A stretch of DNA of 64,000 bases from Litoditis marina (lineage: Eukaryota; Nematoda; Chromadorea; Rhabditida; Rhabditidae), in contig OZ038435.1 of NCBI GenBank assembly GCA_964036275.1, positions 26,579,521 to 26,643,520 on the forward strand, read 5' to 3'. Made by a program: the position numbers and the translations under genes. Every line of letters starts with the position of its first letter. Position 1 is the stretch's first letter. Positions 23,120 through 34,138 of this stretch are shown in pieces. The notes beneath the pieces are model-generated. The model had not been told where the DNA came from and did no database searches. It saw only the letters and a program-made list of their open reading frames with translations.

Positions 23120-24366
23120 TCATTTACGAATATTGAACAACTTCCTAAGCTCTTCCGTACTTTTACCCTGAAAAGAAGAATAATCAGCGAGAAGACGTGG
23201 CTATCAGTATTTAGCCATCAGAATTCAGAACAGCAGAGCAGTGCTACCTGGTTCGAACATCTAAGATTCTGAAGATTATAAATGGTCTGCAGTTCGCGTA
23301 CACCTTCACCTACACCTTGATATCTTCCGCAAACATTCACTCGATTTACTTACTTTCACAATAGTCGCTTACCTTGGCCATATTTGCGACTGTCTTGCAA
23401 CATATTCCGAGCAAACTTTGGATGCCGAGAAAATGGAGCGCCTAGACGAAAACATAACATAGTTCAACGAAAAAGCCATGCACAGAGCTAGCGCAGAAAA
23501 CAACATATTTTCTATAAAAATAATTTGTCAAAAGAAGTAGTTATTTGAAACTTGGTTAACTGAAGAGCGCTGCTTGCTGACAACGTAGGGAAACCAAGTA
23601 AACGATGGCTGGCAGTGACACTGTGACACATCGTAAATAGATATTCAGCAGCCATGGTACCAAAACGTTCAGACGTACCTACAGTTCTCCTATTTGTGTG
23701 CACAAAGACTGACCATCATCAAGTCGAAGAGTGTTTCTTGGCTGACTTGAAGGAATTGCGCATCCCAAATAGGAATATCAATATCCCTGGCTGCGTGATG
23801 ATCGCCCCATATCGTATTCTCGTCATCGTCTTTATGTTGCTCCAACCACTCGAGAATCTGCGAAATAACTTTGACTAACTTATTTATATTATAAATAAGG
23901 CGCCAACCTATCGCGACGCCAACCAAAACTGCCTTAGAAGGCACGCCAACGTTCCGAGAAAAAGTTTTACTAATGAGCAGATTTACATTTCCTTTTTGAA
24001 TACTTTGAACCATTCAGTATTTCGAAGAAAAATCATGTTTATACAGAAAATGAATAGTTGTGCTATTGATATTGTGTCGGAAGTCGAAAGAATTACCTTT
24101 TTCAGAATGGGCGCAGACACTTCGGGAACGGGTATGCAGACAGCTTCTCCATCGTGACTATCAGAACTAAAACCCTGCAAACTGCGAAATGTTGAAAGCT
24201 GAATTGAAATTTAGAGCACCTGTATCTACTTTCTGGATTTACCTGTGTAAACCCGGAGTTGTGAACTCAAGAAAACTGCGTATCTACCGTGCACCACATA
24301 TTCGCTCGGTCGGATAGCTAGCGCAACAGTGGTTGGATATAACGATATCTTACCATAAATTACCAT
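23120..24366 (-). pseudogene. Degraded Skp1-related gene (skr2), unit B
   Basis: Clear Skp1 exons lie at 24097-24174 (VCIPVPEVSAPILKK), 23714-23857 (ILEWLEQHKDDDE, FDLMM), 23373-23441 (LLGICCKTVANMAK) and 23120-23167. The last exon reads GKSTEELRKLFNIRK and stops; the expected conserved end reappears just downstream in another frame (EAQNREQFACLEE then TGA), so a small frameshifting deletion removed the C-terminus. A diverged first-exon remnant (SEYVVHGRYAVFLSSQLR) lies at about 24,243-24,335. It runs in frame upstream to an ATG at 24,366, which belongs to the left end of unit C, but its best 5' splice site does not match the phase of exon 2. The missing C-terminus contributes to F-box binding, so normal adaptor function is unlikely. 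Confidence 0.75.
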
Positions 24367-24497
24367 TCATGTCCAAATACGTCAATCAAGCTTTCATAAT
24401 GTATGATAGGGCTTTCTTTAGATCGTAGGTTTCAATTGAAGTAACTATATAAATATTTTCCTAGTCTTTCTAGAAGTTTGCTCTATTTTGCAGAATT

Positions 24498-25022
24498 ATG
24501 CTTGGAGAAGGTCATCAAATGGAAGAAGTTAACGATTTCTCCATCATACAACCATTGTGAGTTTTGTGGACCATGCATTGGTCAATGAATTGTTTTATTA
24601 ATATGTTCATGATTTCTAACCAAGTTTTTGGGACAAGTGGATATCGTAAGCGAAACTTGTCTATTCCCTCTTCACCGAGTTAACCCGAAAATTAGGACAC
24701 ATAAACACATTTTTACGAAGCGAGCGGAAGTTTTTTCGTTTTCAAACTATAATAGTCTAAAATGTATGCTCATTGTCTATATAATTAAACTGTATTTGCT
24801 CCTACTAATTTTTACAGAAAAGTGGGCAAAAAATCAACAGAGAATTGTGCAAAATGTTGTTGGTTTTTGATCTACCTGATCGATTATTGTAGGTCGGAAG
24901 AGTCAACACAGGGGTCAATTATTGTGGGAAACGACCAGATTGAGCACTCGGCCACAGAGAGCGGTGCGGTTTTATATCGAGGATCGTCTATTTTTATTAT
25001 TCTCATTATTTTCTGTGTATAA
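24498..25022 (+). CDS. Unrecognised two-exon small protein, unit C
   Basis: Exons 24498-24556 and 24818-25022 reproduce the unit B gene with the same phases and an 87-residue product with a hydrophobic C-terminal end. In this copy the start codon lies only about 130 bp from the 5' end of skr2 of unit B on the opposite strand, so the tandem duplication created a new divergent pair. No known family. The TTTTGCAG acceptor before the ATG is conserved. Confidence 0.5.
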
Positions 25023-26525
25023 ATTCCACTTAAATTCTAGTAATTGCATCATTTCGTAGAATATTCAAGACTCTTATAAGTTTTTCAATCCAAAATTCCA
25101 AAGGCCAGAAGTTTTTTTTTTCTGAATTTATAAGAATAAATGAAGTAGTCCTATAAACCCTAAACTACCTCAGATAGAAGCTTGTTAGTTGTTATTAACC
25201 TTAGATAGCGAATATGTTCTGAAAACGATAGATTAAAGCGAAGTGTACATTTTACTTCAAAGGAGGAAGTTTTCTAGTCGTTTTTCTCCTCTCCAAAATT
25301 GCTATCGAACTATGAAGTGTAGTTTCAAAAAGGAAGTGCATAAATTAGTTACCAGCACAGTCTTCTGCATTGATTTTTATGGTTTTAATCTCTTGCGTTC
25401 ATTTTTCCATTCTCAGTTTTACGCATAGTTTGTTCCTCCACAACTTTAGTCGAAATCAAGAATTCATAAAGAAAGTTATTCATCATCCAATTCTTTCGCT
25501 CAACGTTTCTGTAGTTTGAACACAAACCGACTCGATCAAACAAGCCTCTCTTGACCATCTAAAAGTGTAGTATAATGTAACTTCTTTTTTTCACGTTTCA
25601 CGTAAACAGCACTTCTATTTACTACTAGAGTACTTAAGTATCAAGAGGTTTTTTCTGTGTTTTACAAACATGAAGCAACTGAAATGTCAACATGCTATCA
25701 TATCGACGCGGTTGACTGATAAAGATTACGTATAGTTAGTTGGAACACCATTCTACCGCAAACATGTCTACGTTCAATGAAGGTTTGTGAACATTTCACT
25801 TTTATCGAAACAAATGATCGAATACAACTTTTTTGCATATGGTTCCCATACTTGTTATTCTTTTAAAACATCCTCTGTATCGATTTTAAGAGTAATTTTT
25901 TGTAGGGGATAGTTGCAGTCCGTTACAGCGTACAAGTTTTTCTCTGCGTGTCGAACTTATCTATGCACTATGCTCACTTCATACTTCGATCGATTGACTA
26001 GTACTCATTAATGACTTGGAATTACAATATAAAGTTCTTAGGATCATCTCATGAGAGTAGTTTTGTTCTCAAATGAAAGCTTGTTCTTATTTTACTAGTT
26101 GTTGGGTTGTTTCTGCTACGGTCTATTAAGTCGCGACTTTTTTTAGTTTCACTGATCGATCGATTATCAACACCGCTCATAACTGACTCATTCACTCTCT
26201 CCGAATTCGTAGTATAGCAAACAAGATTGGAGCAGGAAGAGTACATCTAGAAATGTTTCCAAGAACTAAGTGTGACCTGAATCGAATGCCCATTGGCCAG
26301 CTGGTTGAGCTGAATACCTTTATTCATTTGATGGACAACGAGGTGCGCTAAACGGAAAAAAAACAGAACATAAAATCACTTGAAATACCAAAACTGCAAC
26401 TAATGCGTGTAATTTCGAACTGTTGTTTGGTCGGACCGCGCTCTCTCATTCTCTAACCCTCTTTCTCTATCCTTATCCTCTCTCTCTCTCTCCCTCCCTC
26501 TCTCTCTATCTCTTCCTTTGCAGCC
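25023..26525. other. About 1.5-kb spacer before the YOP1-like gene, unit C
   Basis: Copy of 16,664-18,157 with few differences, including a 9-bp net difference near 25,960. No gene recognised. Confidence 0.5.
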
Positions 26526-28302
26526 ATGTCTACCCTCCTCGACTCTGTCTTTGCCACCGTCCGTCAACGTCTCTCCCCCGTGACGGACAAGATGTACGAC
26601 AAGAAGACGCATCCCTGGCTGGACGACGCCCTCTCCAAGGTTGAGACCAAGACCGGCCTCAAGAGAGAGAATGTGCGTTTCACATACGTATTGATTATTC
26701 TGGGTGGAGGGGTAGTATATATACGTTTCACATGGTTATTGATGTTGCGGGGGGAGGGGTAGAATATATATGTTTCACATGGTTATTGATTTTTGTGGGT
26801 GAGGGGTAGAATACATACGTTTTACATGGTTATTGATTTTTGTGGGTGAGGGATACGTTCCGCATGGTTATTGATTTTAATAGGTGAGGGATACGTTTCA
26901 CATGGTTATTGATTTTTATAGAGGAAGGTCGATTTTGTTAGATACACGTTTTCATTGATTTTTATGGATAGAAGATGAGGAAAGCATTCTATTCTGCATC
27001 TAAGCGGTCTTTCAATAATCTACAACACACAATAATAATCTGCCAAAATGTGTCATGGTGGTTTAAAAAGACTGTGTAAGATCAGGCTAGACAGTATGCG
27101 TCTGTCTGACCTACACACCCTCTCGTCACCACTACAAAACTGGCTGGCCTGCCTTTTCTTTGTTTTACCTCTTATTTATTAGAATTCATCTTTCAGCTGC
27201 TCTACACTACTGTCGCCTTTCTAACCGTCTACTATCTAATTGGAAATCTTGCTCAAATCGTCGTCAACATTATAGGATTCGTGTACCCGGCCTGGTGCTC
27301 CATCAAGGTGGGTTACTGTTTTTTTTATCATGGGTTAATATTAATATAGATTACAGTGGTTCACCTTGGGTTACTGTAGAATACAGTAGGTGGCCGGTGC
27401 TGGCTGGAAATGGGGAGGAAACATTCGGTAACAATTTGAACTGAACCATATCACTTTCAAATGTTCTTTGAAATCACATATATTGCTTTACTACGATGTT
27501 TCGCTAGTAATATAAATGTTTTTGCGTTGTCTATGTCTTTTCTCTGTCTCCGTCTATCGAACATCTCTCAAATTCTCACGTTTCCTACCTTTTTAAACCT
27601 TTTTAAATTTTCTAAAACCATAAGTGGGATAGTGTCGGTTTGAGGGTTTGAACAGTTAAACGCCCTCTCCACATGCCTCGGTCAGATAACCGGATCATAG
27701 CACCTATGTTTTGAACCTTTCGCTCTCTTACGTCGTTCTCTCCGCTTTTGCACCTCCCTCTCTATCTCTTGTATTTCTCTCTCTCTCTCGCTCTCTCTCC
27801 ATAACCACCCGCTCTCTCTCCAAATCCACCCATCTTCCAGGCTGTCCGCTCCCCTTCCAAGGAAGATGACACCACATGGCTCATCTACTGGATTGTTTTC
27901 TCGTCCTTCTCCATTTTCGACTTCACAATGTTCAGCTCCATTCCCTTCTACTGGCTGGCTAAGGTAGGTAGCTTAGCTATGGTCAAGAATCATTTCTGAG
28001 GGGAATTTATCAATTATTTATTGGTGAAGAAAATTTTGTTGTAGTTTGTTGTCCCATAGGCCTGAAATTTGAACACGAAGCAAACATTGCGACTGTTCAA
28101 AACAACCTATAAATCCCAAACTACTCTAGTAAAATTCGCAGTTACTTTGAAGAAACTATAATTTTTCGAATTTCAGGCGGTGTTCCTGATGTACCTCTAC
28201 CTGCCCCACTTCCGCGGAGCTCAGGTCATCTACGCCAACTACATTGACCCCACCTGCACCATGATTGAAGGATACTTCACTCAGAAACCCAAAGAAAACT
28301 AG
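26526..28302 (+). CDS. yop-1: REEP5/YOP1-family ER membrane-shaping protein, copy C
   Basis: Exons 26526-26672, 27197-27307, 27841-27963 and 28177-28302 encode the same 168-residue protein as copy B, with identical exon lengths, phases and splice sites. The introns also match copy B base for base over long stretches, which points to very recent duplication rather than selection alone. Confidence 0.92.
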
Positions 28303-28957
28303 AATATATCTAATCACCTCTGTGAATATGGCACCTTTGTTCTTTTTTTACTCGCATCTTTTTCACTGACGTGGCTATGCTTTTGTCTGCACCAATGAAT
28401 GCTCACCGCACAGTGTTCAATGAAACTATTTCAATAATGCAAGGCGTTCAAATTAACAGGAATTTTTCCATTTATGGAAGAAAAGTAAAAATGCCTAATA
28501 AAAGTAAAGAAAAGTAAAGATTCGGCTTTCATGAAATCGTGAGGAAAATCGGAGAACTGGTATTTTTCGGTGGTTCACAATGAAAAACCTTTTGACTTCT
28601 TCCTTTTTTCGTCTAAAAGGACCTTTTTTATACAATCCTTTCTGTTCCAATGTCTCATTAAAACGCAATTCGGCCGAACATCTCATTGGAAAAGACGTGA
28701 TCTCTTTCAAGTATCTTCTTATCTTCTTATAATTTTATCGACTCAATGAACAGTCATTGATGGTCTGGTAGTATACCCAACACTTAGTTAAAGCACAAAA
28801 TTTATCAGTTGTGAGTTCAAAAATATCGGGCAAGGACAATGAACTAGTGAATAAATCAGAACTGAGTACTGAATGTGTGAAAAAAGGGGTAAAAATTGCA
28901 GAAAAGTGAGATCAAGTGTGAGAGTATGCGACCACTTGAGTAAATTGAGAAAAGGTA
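28303..28957. other. Convergent 3' spacer, unit C
   Basis: Duplicate of 19,935-20,589; noncoding, no gene recognised. Confidence 0.5.
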
Positions 28958-31444
28958 TCACTGCTCGGCCCAAGCGTTCTCCTTGCGCAGCTCAGCCTCT
29001 TCCTCCGGTGAGAAGTCGTTTTGGATGTTGAATGTACGGCGCAGTTCCTCCACTGACTTTCCCTGAAAAAATACCTAGTGTTTTAACGTCGAGAACGAGA
29101 AGACAAAAATCGAGAAAAATAAAGAGGTCCACAGAGAGAAGAGAGAATAGGAGAGAAATAACATGGTAAAGACGGCCCCAGATCAGGTTGGCGATACATC
29201 TAAAGGACATATAAACACATATATAACTAGATAATGAATTACCTTGGCCATGTTGGCGACCTTCTTGCAGCATGCGTCAAGCAGCCCCTTGATATCCATG
29301 AAGTTTGCAGCCTGAAACAAGTGATAACAACGAGTTTATCGTATATTATTCGTTTAACACGTTGAAACTGTGAAGTAGACCCTATATAGTACAACACACC
29401 AAATGCTATAATGTTTTGAAAAATTGATACACTAAAAACAGTTGCGTTTATAGAAATAACAAAATTAGGAGTATCCAAAAATCCTGAAGATAATATATTC
29501 ACATTGAGAAAAACAGCCTTGAACCTACGAACCCTTACTGTAATACTTGGCTCGCAAGAGAACACTCACGTTCAACAATACTAACAACCGGCTCTAGGAG
29601 GGCCCAATAAACCCCGAGTCCGAGTTCAAGCAATGTCATCGACTGGCAACCCAAACCCAGCTTCGCCAAGTGATTCTAGCCTTTGACTAAAGAAAAATTG
29701 GAGTGTTACCCCACCCATAAGCTCTTTGCAGTGCAAACATTAGGTGAACAAGTGAAAAAATTTACCAGCATCAAATCAAAGAGAGCAGTCTGATCGACGT
29801 TGATCAGCTCGGCATCCGATTCCGAAACTTCTCCATCAACTTCGTTGGGATCAGTCGAAGGAGCGACGTCATCGATATGTGCGTTGATCCATTTGAGAAT
29901 CTGAAACAATCCATTTCTGAAATATAAAGCAAATTGCCTATTCAACTGGAATGTTCATAAAGCAAACGAGGAAAGCAAAGAGTGTTTTTACACATGCAAC
30001 CTGATTACATTTTAGAATACGTGTGCCTATCTATAATTGATGCATGCATTACTGGTTGGTATGGTTGATTAACAACATCCATTTCCCCTTCACATGGTTT
30101 GCACTTTCATTTGATAATTATATAAATTGAAAGCAGAACCATTACTAAATGAAAGACAAAATAGAGAAAAAAAAGAACTTACCATTTGCAGAACCATGGC
30201 ATTCACATTTGGCAAAGGAACTTCAGGTACTTCTCCGATATCTTCACCGATTCCCAAGTCCTGAACAGAAAGTAAATCCCACATCTGCCTACTAGAGAAC
30301 TCCAAAACAACATAAATTAAATTTTATATTCTTATTCGACAACTGGTGGGTAGATGGAGTATGTGACACACCGTGCCAACTGTATCATTTTTTACTACCA
30401 AATAAGTGACCATTGTTCTTGGTATGCTATACCTGCAGCTGGCTAATTCCTGAATACAGGCAAATGTGAGGCCAATTCTACAACTAACCGGGTTTTTAGG
30501 TAACCTAACCCTTTTTTGGTAACCTCTTTTTCCGGTTACCTTAGTATCCGGTTAACGTTTAAACTAACGGTAAAAACCACCTTTTGCGTTAGAAAAACAG
30601 GTAACCGGTTTTTCATTTTAGGTTACCAACCGGTTACCTACTGAGGTAACCTGAAAAATAGGTTACCAAAAAAGGGTTAGGTTACCTAAAAACCCGGTTA
30701 GATATAGAATTCACCTGTGAATGAGCAATATCTCAATGTTTGCGAACAAAACAGTTTGTTATCAACGAATATGTTATTGCTGTATGAAATCGACACACAG
30801 ATCTTTTGTCGAATGTTTAGGTCAGGTCTTCTTTTACGTTTTGTACAATATACAGTATGATCAACAACCATTTCTGTCAAATTTATTGTAGGTATGATTA
30901 TGTATACAACACCCTCCTTATTTCAGTTAGTGATATTTCGGTTACTACTACTACGACTCAGCGACTGCTCGTCTATAAACTATGATATCATCATGAAAAA
31001 GTGGCAGCCCAGCTATCATTATAATCCCCTAAACATACAACACAACACTACCCGGTGATCGAAAAAGTGACTCATGTTTGTAAATATCACCCGATTTGGC
31101 TGTATGTTCTTCATACACCGCCAAGGCCTCCCATGGGATAGAGGGTCACGGAGAAATTAAAAGTAGTGGTCACGAGTTTAAAACTGACAATTCAACACAG
31201 AATTAACCGTGAATAGGCGACATTTTTGCAGAAATCGCAGTTTTGGAGAGGTCGCGGCTCGGGAAGGATAGATGGGTCGCAAAATTTTGAAACAAATATG
31301 AGACCCTTGGCGGTGTATATGTTTTCACTAACTCACCGTGATAATGTTCCTGATCAGAGTCGAGCGTTTCATCAGCCCCTTGCGCTCCACAACGAAAGAT
31401 TGTCCATCGCTAGAGACGAGCTTTACAGTGGCGGCAGAATTCAT
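28958..31444 (-). CDS. Skp1-related SCF adaptor (skr1), unit C
   Basis: Minus-strand exons 31337-31444, 30183-30260, 29766-29900, 29243-29311 and 28958-29062 encode 164 residues. The protein differs from the unit B copy at a few sites: in exon 3 DANETDGE becomes DPNEVDGE, and in exon 1 MKHSTL becomes MKRSTL. All Skp1 landmarks and the C-terminal ENAWAEQ are kept. Intron 1 has gained a 246-bp element that does not touch the splice sites. The changes fall in the acidic loop and first exon, away from the conserved F-box-binding helices. Confidence 0.92.
30470..30715. mobile_element. 246-bp palindromic element in unit C only
   Basis: The whole element folds as an inverted repeat. The left end GGCCAATTCTACAACTAACC and the right end, whose reverse complement starts GGTGAATTCTATATCTAACC, lead into mirrored GGGTTTTTAGGTAACCTAAC arms. 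TGTGA flanks both sides (30465-30469, 30716-30720), and copy A has the empty site with a single TGTGA. It sits in skr1 intron 1. The end sequence GGCCAATTC is shared with the element at 34,618. Confidence 0.85.
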
Positions 31445-31740
31445 ATCCTAAAATATCTCCCTCCCTATTAATTACCTCAACATGAATGAAATCAGGCGAT
31501 GAATAACATGAATGAAAGGCGTACTACACAAGGTGATACAAAACATCAATGGACAATTATATTAGAAATTCAGCGAAGTGAAACGCGTGAAGATAACAAA
31601 AACTACGAAAAAAAAACAATTTATTGTCAGTGAGAGTAACAATAGTGAGTCGGGGTAAAACAGATAATAAAACACAGGAAAACTGATACGAAAAAAATTA
31701 TCACTCCTCTAAACATGCAAACTGTTCGCGATTCTGAGCC

Positions 31741-32960
31741 TCATTTACGAATATTGAACAACTTCCTAAGCTCTTCCGTACTTTTACCCTGAAAAGAAGA
31801 ATAATCAGCGAGAAGACGTGGCTATCAGTATTTAGCCATCAGAATTCAGAACAGCAGAGCAGTGCTACCTGGTTCGAACATCTAAGATTCTGAAGATTAT
31901 AAATGGTCTGCAGTTCGCGTACACCTTCACCTACACCTTGATATCTTCCGCAAACATTCACTCGATTTACTTACTTTCACAATAGTCGCTTACCTTGGCC
32001 ATATTTGCGACTGTCTTGCAACATATTCCGAGCAAACTTTGGATGCCGAGAAAATGGAGCGCCTAGACGAAAACATAACATAGTTCAACGAAAAAGCCAT
32101 GCACAGAGCTAGCGCAGAAAACAACATATTTTCTAAAAAAATTATTTGTCAAAAGAAGTAGTTATTTGAAACTTGGTTAACTGAAGAGCGCTGCTTGCTG
32201 ACAACGTAGGGAAACCAAGTAAACGATGGCTGGCAGTGACACTGTGACACATCGTAAATAGATATTCAGCAGCCATGGTACCAAAACGTTCAGACGTACC
32301 TACAGTTCTCCTATTTGTGTGCACAAAGACTGACCATCATCAAGTCGAAGAGTGTTTCTTGGCTGACTTGAAGGAATTGCGCATCCCAAATAGGAATATC
32401 AATATCCCTGGCTGCGTGATGATCGCCCCATATCGTATTCTCGTCATCGTCTTTATGTTGCTCCAACCACTCGAGAATCTGCGAAATAACTTTGACTAAC
32501 TTATTTATATTATAAATAAGGCGCCAACCTATCGCGACGCCAACCAAAACTGCCTTAGAAGGCACGCCAACGTTCCGAGAAAAAGTTTTACTAATGAGCA
32601 GATTTACATTTCCTTTTTGAATACTTTGAACCATTCAGTATTTCGAAGAAAAATCATGTTTATACAGAAAATGAATAGTTGTGCTATTGATATTGTGTCG
32701 GAAGTCGAAAGAATTACCTTTTTCAGAATGGGCGCAGACACTTCGGGAACGGGTATGCAGACAGCTTCTCCATCGTGACTATCAGAACTAAAACCCTGCA
32801 AACTGCGAAATGTTGAAAGCTGAATTGAAATTTAGAGCACCTGTATCTACTTTCTGGATTTACCTGTGTAAACCCGGAGTTGTGAACTCAAGAAAACTGC
32901 GTATCTACCGTGCACCACATATTCGCTCGGTCGGATAGCTAGCGCAACAGTGGTTGGATA
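31741..32960 (-). pseudogene. Degraded Skp1-related gene (skr2), unit C
   Basis: Exons 32718-32795, 32335-32478, 31994-32062 and 31741-31788 repeat the unit B gene, including the early stop after FNIRK and the out-of-frame remains of the normal C-terminus. The first-exon remnant at about 32,864-32,957 is present, but upstream sequence differs because unit C ends at 32,966. A separate, better-preserved skr first exon lies 0.5 kb upstream at 33,474-33,578 and is phase-compatible with exon 2 here, so a chimeric transcript is possible. With the truncated C-terminus I regard it as a pseudogene. Confidence 0.7.
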
Positions 32961-32966
32961 TAACGA

Positions 32967-33473
32967 AAGCGAATACCACTTCTCAAAACAGCACTTTGAG
33001 AAGATAACATTTCTGTGCTGGATAACAGGTCTCCAAAAACAGAACGTCCTCGCCTCCTGGGATCGGTAATTTGCGCAGTTCATTTTTAATTTAAAAAAAA
33101 AGATTTTAATCCAAAAAGATAGACGACAGGTCACGTTTAGCTGTCATGCTGGCAATGGATTTTCTTGATACGTGAATACTTAGTTATAAACTAAACACCA
33201 TCACGATACAAAAAACAAAATAGCGGAAAACTAGGCGCAAGGAATAAAATAACTATGCGCAAGGAATAAAATAACTATACGCACTTTTTCACATGAACTT
33301 ACATTTTTGGTAAAATAGGTCTGGTAACACCAAAACGCGCATTAAATAAAAGATGTTAGCCTTGTAATTTCCATCTAAGATTCCTTTCATAAACTTAGAA
33401 CTCAAAAATCATATACCTAAAACTAAATAAATACCATACCCAGTTTCAATGATAACCTCATTGTCTTTCTCAC
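32967..33473. other. Unique sequence right of unit C
   Basis: About 500 bp of AT-rich unique DNA between the duplication end and the isolated skr first exon. On the minus strand an open frame runs through 32,847-33,134, joining unique sequence to the skr2 remnant, but no start or splice site confirms it. Confidence 0.4.
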
Positions 33474-33578
33474 CTTGATTAGAGAAGAAAACTTCATCAG
33501 ACTGCGGTCCACAACAAAAGTTTCATCGTCCTTTGAAATCAATTTCAAAGTCTGATCTATAGGATCGACAGCCGCCAT
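33474..33578 (-). pseudogene. Isolated first exon of a Skp1-related gene
   Basis: Reads MAAVDPIDQTLKLISKDD, then ETFVVDRSLMKFSSLIK, the canonical Skp1 N-terminus, and ends in phase 0 before GTGAGA. A TGTTTACAG acceptor 8 nt upstream of the ATG resembles that of the intact gene at 36,034. Downstream on this strand I find no matching exon 2 until the duplicated skr2 exons at 32,795. It is therefore either an orphan left when the duplicated block arrived, or the working first exon of skr2 in unit C. Confidence 0.7.
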
Positions 33579-34138
33579 ACTTCCCACTGTAAACACAAAT
33601 ATCAACTGTAACTGAATTCAAAATCAAATTTTTTGACACGCAAGCAAGAATGTAAGAAACTTCCAATGAAGGTTCGAATAGATCACTAAACGAAACAACT
33701 GGTCGTATACTGAGAAGACCTCAATGCAACTAAGAACGATTTCAAAAAGCTGGTAACAATCTGCGCAATTAGCAGCAGGAAAAAGGGTATGGGTTCGAGA
33801 AGGAAACATACTTTGCAGGGCAACTTGAATCCACGCAAGTCAAAAAATTAATACTTCCCAAGTCACCATACTATATGGGAATGATACGTGTTATAAAGAC
33901 ACCACGAAACATCGAGAACATCAAATACAAATTCGAGCGGTATAAAACGCGTTGAACACTGACAAGATATATACCACACAATTCATTGTCAATAAGAAAA
34001 TAACAATATCGAGCATGGGTGGGTAGCGTGCATAAGAAGTAGAGGTGAAAGTGAGACGTAAGATCAATGAAGAAACAAGGTTATAACAACAATATTAGCG
34101 GAGCAAGCAAGATTCTATGTGAGAATAAGAATGGTGTA

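Larger units (their letters stand above)
15987..24345. repeat. Tandem duplication unit B (8.36 kb)
   Basis: Unit B starts at TATCTTACCATAAACTACC and ends at GGTTGGATATAACGA; unit C repeats it head to tail from the next base. The two are nearly identical in exons, introns and spacers, with rare substitutions and a few indels. Gene order is small gene (+), YOP1-like (+), skr1 (-), skr2 (-). Confidence 0.95.
24346..32966. repeat. Tandem duplication unit C (8.62 kb)
   Basis: Head-to-tail repeat of unit B, starting at TATCTTACCATAAATTACC. It is about 260 bp longer, mainly from a 246-bp inverted-repeat element with its target duplication at 30,465-30,720 and a 9-bp difference near 25,960. It ends at GGTTGGATATAACGA before unrelated sequence. 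The junctions show no obvious shared sequence. Confidence 0.95.
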
